Assembly (NCBI GenBank): GCA_900768465.1
Contig: CAAGCY010000021.1
Location: 1 to 64,000, forward strand
Source of the DNA: Alphaproteobacteria bacterium
GTDB taxonomy: Bacteria; Pseudomonadota; Alphaproteobacteria; CAAGCB01; CAG-977
Length of the DNA: 64,000 bases
Direction of reading: 5' to 3'
How positions within the stretch are numbered: position 1 is the first letter of the stretch; every line of letters begins with the position of its first letter. The notes beneath the pieces are model-generated. The model ran no database searches and had not been told where the DNA came from. It was given only the letters and a program-made list of their open reading frames with translations. Below, in pieces: positions 7,879 through 16,876 of the stretch. The translations under genes were made by a program, and so were the position numbers.

Positions 7879-8847
7879 TTACCCGAAAAAACCGTATTCG
7901 CCGAAGCTCTTGACCCCGTGGTGAAAGCGCAGTTTTTTCAAATACTCGGTCGGGTCTTTGGGCGTTACAAGCGCGGTCGGGTCGCGATTCAGCCAGTCGT
8001 ACGTCCGCGTCAGCAAAAAACGCAAAGCGCTGCCCCGCGCCAACAGCGGCAAAGCGTGCTTTTCGTCGTCGGACAGCGGGCGGATTTGGTTGTATCCCGC
8101 AATCAAACAAGCGGACTTTGTCGCGTTCAGTTCCCAGCCCCGCGGCTCGAAGCACCATGCGTTCAGACAAATCGCCAGTTCGTAGGCGTACATGTCCGTG
8201 CAGGCAAAGTAAAAATCGATAATGCCCGACAGCCGTGAAGCCGTAAAAAACACGTTGTCGGGGAACAAATCCGCGTGAATCACGCCCGTCGGCAAATCCG
8301 TTTTCCACTTGGAAGCGATGTCGTCGAATTCGTAACAAAGCTCGTCATACAATCCGTCGGCGATTTCGTTCGCGCGCCCGCCGATTTTGGCAATCAGCTT
8401 TTCCCAGCCCGATACGGACAAATCGTTCGCGCGCTTCATCGGAAAATCCGCGCCCGCCGCGTGCATTTTCGCCATCGCCCGCCCCAAAGCAAGGCAATGC
8501 TCGGGCTTGATTTTCTTAACCGACTGTCCCGACAAAAACGTCGTGACGCACGCTTTTTTGCCCGCCAAGTCCTGCAAGGCATTGCCGTCTTTGGCGCAAA
8601 CGGGCAACGGGCAAGTCAAACCGTTTTTCTTCAGGTGAGTCATTAAATCCAAAAAGAACGGCAGTTCGGCGGGATTGACGCGCTTTTCGTAAATCGTCAG
8701 CAAATACAAATCGCGGTCCGTGCGTAAAAAGTAGTTCGTGTTTTCAATGCCGCCCGCAATTCCCGTCAGCGACACCGCGCGTCCGATATCGTATCGGGCG
8801 ACAAAGTCGTCAAGCTGTTCGGGGGATACGCGCGTGTAAACCGCCAT
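7879..8847 (-). CDS. thrB: Homoserine kinase (ThrB type II, APH fold)
   Basis: The 322-residue product belongs to the aminoglycoside-phosphotransferase-fold homoserine kinases found in alphaproteobacteria. It shows the N-terminal GIAGGIENTNYFL nucleotide loop, the Brenner-like catalytic motif VIHADLFPDNVFF (about residues 190-202) and the metal-binding IIDFYFACTDMYAYELA. It phosphorylates homoserine with ATP in threonine synthesis. It begins 1 nt after the ispH stop, so the two are co-transcribed, an arrangement often seen in this class. Confidence 0.93.
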   Translation of the reverse strand: MAVYTRVSPEQLDDFVARYDIGRAVSLTGIAGGIENTNYFLRTDRDLYLLTIYEKRVNPAELPFFLDLMTHLKKNGLTCPLPVCAKDGNALQDLAGKKACVTTFLSGQSVKKIKPEHCLALGRAMAKMHAAGADFPMKRANDLSVSGWEKLIAKIGGRANEIADGLYDELCYEFDDIASKWKTDLPTGVIHADLFPDNVFFTASRLSGIIDFYFACTDMYAYELAICLNAWCFEPRGWELNATKSACLIAGYNQIRPLSDDEKHALPLLARGSALRFLLTRTYDWLNRDPTALVTPKDPTEYLKKLRFHHGVKSFGEYGFFG

Positions 8848-8848
8848 T

Positions 8849-9799
8849 TCAATCGTCCGTCAATCTGTGCGGCAGGGGAAAGCGGACTTTTTCCTCGGTT
8901 TCGACGTGTTCGGACAAAGTGATGGCAAAGTGTTCGGCAACGGCGGAAATGACTTCGGTTACCAATTCTTCGGGCGCGGAAGCCCCCGCGGTCAACCCCA
9001 GCACTTTGACGCCGTTCAAAGCGTTCCAATCGATTTCCGCCGCTCTTTGCACCAGAATCGAACGGGAACAGCCCGCTTCTTTCGCGACTTCGACCAATCG
9101 TTTTGAATTTGATGAATTCGGCGATCCGATAACCATCAGCAAATCGCACTTTGCGGCAATCGCTTTGACCGCGCGCTGGCGGTTCGTCGTCGCATAGCAA
9201 ATATCGTTGTCGTGCGGTTTGACCAAATCGGGAAACGTCTTGCGCAGGGTTTCCAGCATTTGCGCCGTTTCGTCCAAGGACAGCGTCGTTTGCGTCACAT
9301 AGCCCAGCTTGTCCGCCCAATCGGCGGGAATCGTCCTGATTTCGTCGGCGTCGGAAATCAGCTTGATTTCCGTTTCGGGAATTTGCCCCATCGTACCGAT
9401 GACTTCGGGATGCCCCTTATGCCCGATAAGCAGGGTCTTGCGCCCCTCGCGATAGTTTTTCAGCGCTTCCTTGTGGACTTTTTCGACCAAAGGACACGTC
9501 GCGTCAAGCGTCGTCAGACCGCGGCGTTTGGCTTCCTCGACCACGGAGAGCGGAACGCCGTGTGCGGAAAAAATGACGACCGCGCCGTCGGGGACTTCGT
9601 CCAATTCGTTGACGAACACCGCGCCTTGGCTTGCCAGTTTTTCGACGACGTATTTGTTATGCACGATTTCGTGGCGCACATAAACGGGCGTGCCGAATTT
9701 TTGCAAAGCCAGCGACACAATTCGCACCGCGCGCGTCACCCCCGCGCAAAATCCGCGCGGCGAAGCAAGCAATACCGTCAAAGGCGTCTTTTCAGTCAT
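8849..9799 (-). CDS. ispH: 4-hydroxy-3-methylbut-2-enyl diphosphate reductase
   Basis: The product is about 316 residues and matches IspH/LytB. The three iron-sulfur cysteines are visible in SPRGFCAGV, LDATCPLVEKVH and HDNDICYATTNRQ, together with the HGVP and GHKGHPE histidine motifs. It makes IPP and DMAPP in the last step of the MEP pathway, whose first enzyme Dxs is also encoded in the window at 32.1-34.1 kb. I prefer the ATG at 9799 (2 nt after the upstream stop, GGAA at suitable spacing) to the in-frame ATG at 9811, which overlaps the upstream gene. Confidence 0.96.
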   Translation of the reverse strand: MTEKTPLTVLLASPRGFCAGVTRAVRIVSLALQKFGTPVYVRHEIVHNKYVVEKLASQGAVFVNELDEVPDGAVVIFSAHGVPLSVVEEAKRRGLTTLDATCPLVEKVHKEALKNYREGRKTLLIGHKGHPEVIGTMGQIPETEIKLISDADEIRTIPADWADKLGYVTQTTLSLDETAQMLETLRKTFPDLVKPHDNDICYATTNRQRAVKAIAAKCDLLMVIGSPNSSNSKRLVEVAKEAGCSRSILVQRAAEIDWNALNGVKVLGLTAGASAPEELVTEVISAVAEHFAITLSEHVETEEKVRFPLPHRLTDD

Positions 9800-9801
9800 T
9801 G

Positions 9802-10236
9802 TCAGTTCCATTCATCAACGCGAGCAACGTCCAGCTGTCCGTGTTTGCACTTCGGACAGACAATCGCTTTGGTCAAATCCAACTTGACCAGAGTCCGCCC
9901 GCAGTCCAAGCAGGTAAAGTCGGGCTTGAAATCGCCGCCCTTGTATAAAAAGTGGTAGGTGAAGCGATTGTAAAGTCTGAAGCAATGCGGACAGACATAA
10001 GGCTGGTGTTCCCACGTTTTCAAAATGACGGGGCGGTGTTTGCGGATGAATTCGCGGATGAAGCCGACTTCGTGCGGATTGTCCACAATGTATTGGGAAA
10101 AATTGACGCCGACTTCGCGTTCTTCCTCGGACGCGAAATTTTGCGTTCCCAGCGCCAAGTCGGTTTTGCCGATTCCGAATTTTCCCGTAAACGCGAAATC
10201 GCACTCATTACACGCGAATTGAACCAGTTTGCCCAT
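9802..10236 (-). CDS. Zinc-ribbon protein of unknown function
   Basis: This 144-residue protein has four Cys pairs spaced as zinc knuckles: CNEC near residue 10, CPHC near 91, CLDC near 119 and CPKC near 138. The first stands alone at the N-terminus, and the last two could form one ribbon. The rest is mixed alpha/beta with no catalytic motif I recognise. It is immediately upstream of ispH (2-nt gap), so it is probably co-transcribed with ispH-thrB. The start at 10236 follows an AAGGGGG site; an upstream in-frame start lacks a ribosome-binding site. Confidence 0.75.
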   Translation of the reverse strand: MGKLVQFACNECDFAFTGKFGIGKTDLALGTQNFASEEEREVGVNFSQYIVDNPHEVGFIREFIRKHRPVILKTWEHQPYVCPHCFRLYNRFTYHFLYKGGDFKPDFTCLDCGRTLVKLDLTKAIVCPKCKHGQLDVARVDEWN

Positions 10237-10379
10237 GAAAAGCCCCCTTGTTGTCCAAAGATACGGCACTTTGGCACATTTTTTTCAAACTCTCAACCTT
10301 TTATATTTTTTGTTTCGGACAAGTTGTGCTATAACAGAAAAAATTTCGTTTTCACACTCTCATTTTTTAAGGAGAAATC

Positions 10380-12353
10380 ATGGTTGCACATAAAGATTTA
10401 GCGAATGCCGTCCGTTTTCTGGCTGCCGAAGGCGTCCAGAAAGCCAATTCGGGTCACCCCGGCATGCCGATGGGCATGGCGGACGTCGCTACCGTTTTGT
10501 TCACGAAATTCCTGAAATTCGACGCGAAAGCCCCTCATTGGGCGGATCGCGACCGCTTTGTCCTGTCCGCGGGACACGGTTCGATGCTGTTGTACAGCCT
10601 GTTGTATCTGACGGGCTATGAACAGGCGACGCTGGATCAGCTGAAAAGCTTCCGCCAGCTGGGTTCGCGCTGTGCGGGTCACCCCGAATACGGTCATTTG
10701 GAAGGAATCGAAACCACGACGGGACCTTTGGGTCAGGGCATTTCCACCGCCGTCGGCATGGCGATTGCGGAAAAACTGCTTGCCGCCCGCTTCGGTAAAG
10801 AAGTCGTCGACCACTATACTTACGTCATCTGCGGCGACGGCTGCCTGATGGAAGGCATTTCCGAAGAAGCGATTTCTTTGGCGGGACATCTGCGCTTGAA
10901 CAAAATGATTGTGCTGTGGGACGACAACAAAATCACGATTGACGGCGCGACATCGGTCGCGACTTCGACCGACCAGCGCAAACGCTTTGAAGCGAACGGC
11001 TGGAACACGGACGAATGCGACGCGTACAACCCCGACGAAATCGAAGCCGCCATCGCGCGCGCCAAAAAATCCGACAAGCCGACCTTAATCGCTTGCCATT
11101 CCGTCATCGGCTACGGCGCGGCGAAAGAAGGCACCAGCAAAGTCCACGGTTCGCCCATCGGCACGGAAGACCTGCTTGCCGCCCGCAAACGCTTGGGCTT
11201 CGAGTATGCTCCGTTTGAAGTCCCCGAAGCCATTTTGAACGAATGGCGCGCCGCCGGCGTTCGCGGAAAAGCCGACCGCGAAGCGTGGGAAGCCCGCTTT
11301 GCCGCCATGGACGAAGCCAAAAAAGCCGAATTCGACCGCACCGTTCTGCACCACATCCTGCCCAAAGACTGGAAGGAAAAAATGCAGGCGTACAAGGAAC
11401 AGCTGCTGGCCGACAAACCCAAAGTCGCCACCCGCAAAGCGTCGCAGATGGCTTTGGACGTTCTGGTTCCCGCCATTCCCGAACTGCTGGGCGGTTCCGC
11501 GGACTTGACCGCGTCCAACCTGACGAACGCCAAAGCGTCCGTATCCGTCACCCCCGACGATTTTTCGGGCAACTACATGCACTACGGCATCCGCGAACAC
11601 GGCATGGCGGCGGCGATGAACGGCATCGCCCTGCACGGCGGATTCATTCCGTATTCGGGCGCGTTCCTTGTCTTTATGGATTACCTGAAGCCGTCTTTGC
11701 GTTTGGCGGCGTTGATGGGCATTCGCACGATCTACGTTCTGACGCACGATTCTATCGGCGTCGGCGAAGACGGTCCCACGCACCAGCCGATTGAACATCT
11801 GGCGAGCATGCGCGCGATTCCGAACGTCAACGTTTTCCGTCCCTGCGACGTGATTGAAACGGCTGAATGTTGGGAACTGGCAATCGAATCCGAACACGCT
11901 CCGTCCGTTTTGGCGTTGTCGCGTCAGAACTTGCCGACGCTGCGCGAATCCGTTGCCGAAAACCTGTCCGCCAAGGGCGCTTACATCATCCGCGATTGCG
12001 AAGGCGCGCGCGACGTGACCTTGATTGCGACGGGTTCCGAAGTCGAAATCGCCGTCAAAGCCAAAGACTTGTTGGCGGAAAAAGGTGTCAAAGCCGTCGT
12101 CGTTTCGATGCCGTCTTGGGAAATGTTTGAAAAACAGGATGCCGCTTACAAAAAAGCCGTCTTGGGCGATTGCCCGCGCGTCGCGGTCGAATCGCAGGGC
12201 GCTTTCGGCTGGGAAAGATACACGGGATTGGACGGCGCGATTGTCGCAATGCGTTCGTTCGGCGCGTCCGCCCCTGCGGAACAGCTGTACGAACACTTCG
12301 GCATTACGCCGAACGCCGTGGCTTCCGCCGCGATGGGCTGCTTGAAAAAGTAA
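10380..12353 (+). CDS. tkt: Transketolase
   Basis: The 657-residue product matches transketolase along its length. It has the N-terminal [14 protein letters not shown] motif, the thiamine diphosphate/Mg site [20 protein letters not shown] (about residues 151-170), the conserved [18 protein letters not shown] and the C-terminal GWERYTG region. It transfers two-carbon ketol units in the non-oxidative pentose phosphate pathway. A strong AAGGAG precedes the ATG, and a TATAAC element about 48 bp upstream may be the -10 box. It is followed after 26 bp by the class II aldolase gene; the gap and pgk genes that often sit between the two in alphaproteobacteria are absent. Confidence 0.97.
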   Translation: MVAHKDLANAVRFLAAEGVQKANSGHPGMPMGMADVATVLFTKFLKFDAKAPHWADRDRFVLSAGHGSMLLYSLLYLTGYEQATLDQLKSFRQLGSRCAGHPEYGHLEGIETTTGPLGQGISTAVGMAIAEKLLAARFGKEVVDHYTYVICGDGCLMEGISEEAISLAGHLRLNKMIVLWDDNKITIDGATSVATSTDQRKRFEANGWNTDECDAYNPDEIEAAIARAKKSDKPTLIACHSVIGYGAAKEGTSKVHGSPIGTEDLLAARKRLGFEYAPFEVPEAILNEWRAAGVRGKADREAWEARFAAMDEAKKAEFDRTVLHHILPKDWKEKMQAYKEQLLADKPKVATRKASQMALDVLVPAIPELLGGSADLTASNLTNAKASVSVTPDDFSGNYMHYGIREHGMAAAMNGIALHGGFIPYSGAFLVFMDYLKPSLRLAALMGIRTIYVLTHDSIGVGEDGPTHQPIEHLASMRAIPNVNVFRPCDVIETAECWELAIESEHAPSVLALSRQNLPTLRESVAENLSAKGAYIIRDCEGARDVTLIATGSEVEIAVKAKDLLAEKGVKAVVVSMPSWEMFEKQDAAYKKAVLGDCPRVAVESQGAFGWERYTGLDGAIVAMRSFGASAPAEQLYEHFGITPNAVASAAMGCLKK

Positions 12354-12379
12354 TTTTTTAACAAAGGAGAACGACTGAA

Positions 12380-13438
12380 ATGTCAATGATAAGCTTACGC
12401 CAGCTGTTGGACCATGCCGCGGAATACGGCTATGGGATGCCGGCTTTCAACATCAACAACATGGAACAGATTTTGGCGGTTATGGCGGCGGCGAAGAAGA
12501 CCGATTCGCCCGTCATTCTGCAGACGTCCAAAGGCGCGCGTTCCTATGCGGGCGATCCGATGATTCGCCGCATGGTCGAAGCCGCCGCGGAAATGTACCC
12601 CGAAATCCCCGTGTGTCTGCACCAAGACCACGGTTCGTCCGTTGAAACCTGCGTTACCGCTTTGGCGAACAGCTACACGTCCGTCATGATGGACGGTTCG
12701 TTGAAAGACGGACAGCCCGCCTCTCACGAATACAACGCCGAAGTATCGGGTACGGTTGCCAAATTCGCGCACATGATTGGCGCGTCCGTGGAAGCCGAAC
12801 TGGGCTGCATCGGTTCGTTGGAAACGGGCAAAGGCGAAAAAGAAGACGGACACGGATTCGACGGCGCGATTGACAAGAAAAAACTCTTGACCGATCCCGA
12901 CGAAGCTTACGATTTCGTCAAAGCGACGAACATCGACGCTTTGGCGGTTGCTATCGGCACGTCGCACGGCGCGTACAAATTCACGCGCAAACCCGACGGC
13001 GCGATTCTGTCGATTGACACAATCAAGAAAATCCACGCCAAAATCCCGACGGTTCATTTGGTCATGCACGGTTCGTCGTCCGTCCCGCAGGAATTGCAGG
13101 ATATGATTAACGAATTCGGCGGTCAGATTCCGCAGACCTACGGCGTGCCCGTCGAAGAAATTCAGGAAGGCATCAAGTACGGCGTGCGCAAAGTCAACGT
13201 CGACACCGATTGCCGTATGGCGATGACGGCGGCGATTCGCAAAATCTTTGCGACGAAACCCGCCGAATTCGACGTCCGCAAATACATGGGTCCCGCGATG
13301 GAAGAAATGCAGAAAGTCTGCGAAGCCCGTTACGAACAGTTCGGCGCGGCGGGACACGCTTCCAAAATCAAACCGATTTCGCTGGCGGATATGGCGAAAC
13401 GCTACAAATCGGGCGAATTGGATCACAAATTGGCTTAA
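12380..13438 (+). CDS. fbaA: Fructose-bisphosphate aldolase, class II
   Basis: This 352-residue enzyme has the class II zinc-site motifs: HQDHGSS (about residues 81-87), the GAIDKK/glycine-rich middle region and HGSSSVPQ (about 230-237), with the NVDTDCRMAMT segment near residue 274. It cleaves fructose-1,6-bisphosphate in glycolysis and works in reverse in gluconeogenesis. The length and sequence fit the CbbA/Fba subtype common in proteobacteria. It follows tkt with a short spacer carrying AAAGGAGA and ends in a strong terminator, giving a two-gene carbon-metabolism unit. Confidence 0.96.
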   Translation: MSMISLRQLLDHAAEYGYGMPAFNINNMEQILAVMAAAKKTDSPVILQTSKGARSYAGDPMIRRMVEAAAEMYPEIPVCLHQDHGSSVETCVTALANSYTSVMMDGSLKDGQPASHEYNAEVSGTVAKFAHMIGASVEAELGCIGSLETGKGEKEDGHGFDGAIDKKKLLTDPDEAYDFVKATNIDALAVAIGTSHGAYKFTRKPDGAILSIDTIKKIHAKIPTVHLVMHGSSSVPQELQDMINEFGGQIPQTYGVPVEEIQEGIKYGVRKVNVDTDCRMAMTAAIRKIFATKPAEFDVRKYMGPAMEEMQKVCEARYEQFGAAGHASKIKPISLADMAKRYKSGELDHKLA

Positions 13439-13452
13439 TCTGCCGAAAACGG

Positions 13453-13481
13453 AAAAAGCGGAGAATTTTTCTCCGCTTTTT
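13453..13481. terminator. Intrinsic terminator of tkt-fbaA
   Basis: A 12-bp stem (AAAAAGCGGAGA / TCTCCGCTTTTT) with a short T-rich loop is followed by a long T run, 15 nt after the fbaA stop. Confidence 0.9.
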
Positions 13482-13535
13482 TTGTTTTTTGATTTCCGTT
13501 TGACATTTGACGATTGGAAACATAGTCTTTCCTTT

Positions 13536-14294
13536 ATGTTCAGGCTTGTTTTCTTTTTATTGTTCGTATTTCGCTCGGTACAGGCGGCTCCCGTATCGCA
13601 CGACGCCGTTTACGCGATTTCGCTGAAATCGACGGCGGGCGGCGCGGACAGCGTTGTCGGCGCAAACGGCACAATGCATTACAAAGCGCAAAAAGTTTGC
13701 GATGTCTGGCAAACGGAAACGGTGTTTTCGCTGGATGTCAGCCGCGAACTGGCGGGCGTCGAAACAACGCATTGGAAACAAACCACGACGGAAACCCTTG
13801 ACGGGTGCCGCTTTGATTTCACCGTTTTCGTGCGGGAAAACGGACAAGACAGGAAAGAACTGTCGGGACGCGCTTTCTGCGAAAACGGCAAAAAGCGGCT
13901 GTTCGTCGACTATCCCGTCGCTTTGCAGGCGGATTTTCCGAAAACCGTCAAGTTTCCGCTGGAACAAACCGCCGCTTGGCTGAAAGCCGCGCAAGACGGC
14001 AAAAAAAACTTTTCGTCTTATGTGTTCGACGGCACGAAAGCCGACGCTTTGATGTCGCTGAACGCCGTTGTTTCCGAACGCAATCCGAAAAACAAAAGCC
14101 GCCGTTTCGATTTCGCTTTTTACCCTGCGCAAAAAGGGCAGAAACCCGACGGAACACCGTTGTATGAAAGCTCCTCTCTTTATTACGACAACGGCGTCGC
14201 GGACGACATCCGTCAGGATTTCGGCGCATACGTTCTGAATTCCAAACTGAAAAGCTTTAAACGCCTGCAAGACATCCCTTGCGGACGGCGTTGA
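13536..14294 (+). CDS. eipB: EipB-like periplasmic protein (DUF1849)
   Basis: The 252-residue product starts with a hydrophobic signal peptide (about residues 1-17, ending VQAAP). The mature part, with HDAVYAISLKS, a Trp-containing CDVWQTETVF segment, and two Cys at about residues 55 and 91, resembles the EipB/DUF1849 family, which is a periplasmic beta-spiral protein needed for envelope integrity in alphaproteobacteria such as Brucella. EipB proteins carry a conserved disulfide, consistent with the two Cys here. The ribosome-binding site is weak. The family call rests on sequence pattern, not on a search. Confidence 0.7.
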   Translation: MFRLVFFLLFVFRSVQAAPVSHDAVYAISLKSTAGGADSVVGANGTMHYKAQKVCDVWQTETVFSLDVSRELAGVETTHWKQTTTETLDGCRFDFTVFVRENGQDRKELSGRAFCENGKKRLFVDYPVALQADFPKTVKFPLEQTAAWLKAAQDGKKNFSSYVFDGTKADALMSLNAVVSERNPKNKSRRFDFAFYPAQKGQKPDGTPLYESSSLYYDNGVADDIRQDFGAYVLNSKLKSFKRLQDIPCGRR

Positions 14295-14308
14295 ATCCGT
14301 GATATAAG
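14279..14308 (+). promoter_or_regulatory. Candidate sigma-70 promoter for the HAD hydrolase gene
   Basis: TTGCGG and TATAAG are separated by 18 bp, with the -10 element about 36 bp before the TTG start codon. It overlaps the end of the upstream gene. Confidence 0.4.
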
Positions 14309-14343
14309 AAACAAATCGTTTTTTAATCTTTGGGGATGTTCCT

Positions 14344-15222
14344 TTGACCAACGAAGTGCCTTATATCGCCGGTTTGCGCAGTATTGCGCCGCTGTACGAC
14401 GCTTTCATTGTCGATTTGTGGGGCGTTGTTTACGAAGAACAGCGCTTGTGCGTCGGCGTGTTTAACGCGCTTTCCCAGCTCAGCGACGCGGGCAAACAGG
14501 TGATTTTCCTGTCCAACACGGCGTCGCGATTGACGGACACCGCGAAAAAATTGGAAAGAATGGGCGTCAAACGCTATCAATACCGCGGCATTTTGACGTC
14601 GGGTGAAATCATTTACCACGAATTGCGCGCCAGAATCGACCCGTTCTTCAACAACTTGGGGCGGCGGTGTTTTCATTTGGGTCCCGAAAAATACTGGCAG
14701 TCTTTTTCCGATTTGGGATACGCTTTGGTTCAAAACCTCGACGAAGCCGACTTTATTTTGCTGACGGGAACGTTCGGCACGCAGGACACTTTGTCCAAGT
14801 ACGAACCGTTTTTCAAAGCTTGTCTGTCGCGCCGTCTGCCGATGATTTGCGCCTGCCCCGATTCCTTTATTTTAAAAGACGGCGTCGCTCATCTGGCGGC
14901 GGGGGCGATTGCCGCGCAATATCAAAGCATGGGCGGCAGCGTGTTCTGGCACGGAAAACCCGAAGCGTCCGTTTTTGAATACTGCGTGTCGGGATTTGAC
15001 GTGCAGGATAAATCGCGCGTCGCCGTTGTCGGCGATTCCGCGGTTTCGGATATTCACGGAGCGAATATGGCGGGATTGGACGCTTTGTTTGTCGCCGGCG
15101 GCATTCACGCCAAAGAATTGGGCGTCAGCCGCGGTCAGCAGCCCGACGCCGAACGCGTTTCCGAACTGCTGGCGCGCCACGAATGCACGGCGCGCGCCGT
15201 TTTGCCCGCTTTTGTGTGGTAA
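14344..15222 (+). CDS. HAD superfamily class IIA hydrolase (TIGR01459-like)
   Basis: This 292-residue protein begins with LYDAFIVDLWGVVYEE, the HAD motif I form DxWGV seen in the alphaproteobacterial TIGR01459 subfamily, followed by motif II FLSNTASR and the C-terminal motif III/IV VAVVGDSAVSDIHGANMAG. NagD-type class IIA members dephosphorylate small substrates; the actual substrate is unknown. The likely start is a TTG at 14344 with GGGGA about 8 nt upstream, since no ATG is available in frame before motif I. Confidence 0.85.
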   Translation: MTNEVPYIAGLRSIAPLYDAFIVDLWGVVYEEQRLCVGVFNALSQLSDAGKQVIFLSNTASRLTDTAKKLERMGVKRYQYRGILTSGEIIYHELRARIDPFFNNLGRRCFHLGPEKYWQSFSDLGYALVQNLDEADFILLTGTFGTQDTLSKYEPFFKACLSRRLPMICACPDSFILKDGVAHLAAGAIAAQYQSMGGSVFWHGKPEASVFEYCVSGFDVQDKSRVAVVGDSAVSDIHGANMAGLDALFVAGGIHAKELGVSRGQQPDAERVSELLARHECTARAVLPAFVW

Positions 15223-15223
15223 C

Positions 15224-15565
15224 TCAATACGCCGGAATCAACACGGGTTTGTCGCGGCATTCAAAAGTCGCGCGGCGAAAGTTGTGTCTGTTCGTCAGCC
15301 GCATATCGATTAAAATCGTATCCCGTCCTTTGCCTTCGCAAAAACGTTTGGCATGATCGCCCACCTGCGACAAACGGATGTTGCGGTCGTTGTATTCGTA
15401 AGCAATCCGCTTTTCTCTGACTTCGGCGACGCGAATATCGTCCGTTTTTAAAATCAGCATATCGGAATCAACGGCGGTAACCGTCTGCGGCAGTTTGTCA
15501 TCGGGAATTTCGTCAAAGGACGCGCATCCCGTCAGCAACAAAAGCGCCAAAACCGTTTTTTTCAT
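15224..15565 (-). CDS. Small lipoprotein of unknown function
   Basis: The 113-residue product has a classical lipoprotein signal with lipobox LLTGC at about residues 10-14, so it should be acylated and anchored in the envelope. The mature part has two further Cys (RFCEG and FECRD). No family is recognised. Its ATG overlaps the stop of the next gene upstream (ATGA at 15562-15565) and has a GGAGG site, placing it last in a run of four small exported-protein genes on this strand. Confidence 0.75.
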   Translation of the reverse strand: MKKTVLALLLLTGCASFDEIPDDKLPQTVTAVDSDMLILKTDDIRVAEVREKRIAYEYNDRNIRLSQVGDHAKRFCEGKGRDTILIDMRLTNRHNFRRATFECRDKPVLIPAY

Positions 15566-16050
15566 TTTTCGCCTCCGCTTTCCAGCTCCGCCCTCAGCTG
15601 TTTGAGCCGTTTGATATTGTCCAGCAAAACGCCGCGTTCCGTTTTGCGCGTCGCGTCGACTTGCGCGCGGTGATCGAACAATTCCTTTTCATTGGCGGAT
15701 ACGCCCGTTTCTTTGTTCAGCGAATAGGAATACACTTTGTCGCCGTTTTGATTGAACAAATCGAAATCGACCGTTTTATCGCCGACTTTGACGTCTTTTT
15801 CCGACAAAACAACGCCGTGGTTTTTAAAGCGGTCTTTGACGAAATCGACGACATAAGCTTTGATTTGCGCATCCGTGCGTTTGTTTACGACGGCGCCCGT
15901 AGCGTCGCGTTCGTACAGCAAATCGCCCAGACCGCCCAATTCGGAACAGCCGAAATCCTTGCCTTTCGGTCCGTCGAAACCGCCCGAACACAGCGCGTTC
16001 GCCACCGCCGGACATATCAGTAACGCTAAAATCACAAGCTTTGTTTTCAT
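15562..16050 (-). CDS. Exported protein of unknown function
   Basis: The 162-residue product begins with a signal peptide (LVILALLICPAVANA), after which the mature chain starts with a Cys pair (LCSGG, FGCSE). The remainder is charged and ends in a predicted helical, Lys/Glu-rich tail (about residues 125-162). The start is the ATG at 16050, with GAGGAA upstream and the signal peptide directly after it. It is translationally coupled to the lipoprotein gene by a 4-nt overlap. No function is assigned. Confidence 0.72.
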   Translation of the reverse strand: MKTKLVILALLICPAVANALCSGGFDGPKGKDFGCSELGGLGDLLYERDATGAVVNKRTDAQIKAYVVDFVKDRFKNHGVVLSEKDVKVGDKTVDFDLFNQNGDKVYSYSLNKETGVSANEKELFDHRAQVDATRKTERGVLLDNIKRLKQLRAELESGGEK

Positions 16051-16051
16051 C

Positions 16052-16411
16052 TTATTTTTCCTCGTAAGAAATGCGGCTGAGAATATTTTGCTTCCGCGAA
16101 TCCGACAATTTATCGAATTCGGGGTTGTCAACGCTGATGTTCAGGACTTTGTCCTCGTCTTCCTCTTTAAAGATTTTCAACCCCGTTTGCCGAAACTGTT
16201 TCGGCTGATTAGGTTCTGCGGTCTGTTCGCTTTCCTGTTCCCGGGATTGAACCGAAGGGATCGACCGACTGTAAACGACGGGTTTGGGACGCACGGCAAC
16301 GCCCTGCGGATAAGCTTGCCTGCCCCGAATACTGCGGGCGCGCAGGTCCGCCACTTGCGATTGAGCGGTGCCGCAAAACAACAGAGCGGCTATCAAAACG
16401 GCTTTAAACAT
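16052..16411 (-). CDS. Exported protein with DLRARSIRG motif
   Basis: This 119-residue protein has a signal peptide (to about residue 18) directly followed by VADLRARSIRGRQ. The mature part is polar and ends in an acidic, probably helical segment (KEEDEDKVLNISV). The same D-L-R-A-R-S-(I/M)-R-G motif follows the signal peptide of the adjacent upstream gene. The gene overlaps its upstream neighbour by 8 nt and lies 1 nt before the next, so the group is one transcription unit. No known family is recognised. Confidence 0.72.
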   Translation of the reverse strand: MFKAVLIAALLFCGTAQSQVADLRARSIRGRQAYPQGVAVRPKPVVYSRSIPSVQSREQESEQTAEPNQPKQFRQTGLKIFKEEDEDKVLNISVDNPEFDKLSDSRKQNILSRISYEEK

Positions 16412-16766
16412 CGGGAAGCGCCTGCGGATTGTTTTTCAAGTATTCTTTGACATCATCCGAATCTTTTGCCGTTTCTTCGGCAGGCTTGGCGGCGACCGAA
16501 CGTCTGACGGGGGGCGCGGCGTAGTATTGCGGCTGAGGCATCGGATAAGGCTGAACGGGATAGGGCTGTGCGGCGGGCTGCAAAGGCGCGCCCGTCAACG
16601 ACGATTGCTGTCCCCCGTTGTTTTGAGGAGCGGTCTGCGCCGACACAACCCCCAATCCGCCGCGCATACTGCGCGCGCGCAAGTCGATCAACGGATAATC
16701 GGCATCGTCGAACGCCCCCGCCGCCGCAGGATAAAAACACAGCAAAAACAACAGTATCCGTTTCAT
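16404..16766 (-). CDS. Exported Pro/Gln/Tyr-rich protein with DLRARSMRG motif
   Basis: The 120-residue product has a signal peptide (about residues 1-18) followed by a short acidic stretch and LIDLRARSMRG. A low-complexity region rich in Pro, Gln and Tyr covers about residues 55-85, and the C-terminus is acidic (KDSDDVKEYLKNNPQ). It is the first gene of the four-gene small exported-protein operon. The ATG at 16766 was chosen because the signal peptide starts there. Function is unknown. Confidence 0.72.
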   Translation of the reverse strand: MKRILLFLLCFYPAAAGAFDDADYPLIDLRARSMRGGLGVVSAQTAPQNNGGQQSSLTGAPLQPAAQPYPVQPYPMPQPQYYAAPPVRRSVAAKPAEETAKDSDDVKEYLKNNPQALPDV

Positions 16767-16820
16767 AAACAGCCTCTGAGCGCGTATTTTACATTTCTTT
16801 TGCCCGAAGTGCAATTTTTT

Positions 16821-16849
16821 TTACTTACGGGGGTTTTGTATGATATAGT
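16821..16849 (+). promoter_or_regulatory. Candidate sigma-70 promoter for the PAP2-like gene
   Basis: TTACTT and TATAGT are separated by 17 bp, with the -10 element 27 bp before the proposed start codon of the PAP2-like membrane protein. Confidence 0.45.
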
Positions 16850-16876
16850 GAGTCGGGATTAAACAGGATGCTTTCG

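Noticed and set aside
11085..12386. Long open frame opposite tkt
   Set aside because: Complementary-strand shadow of a conserved enzyme; composition is typical of antisense frames in this window.
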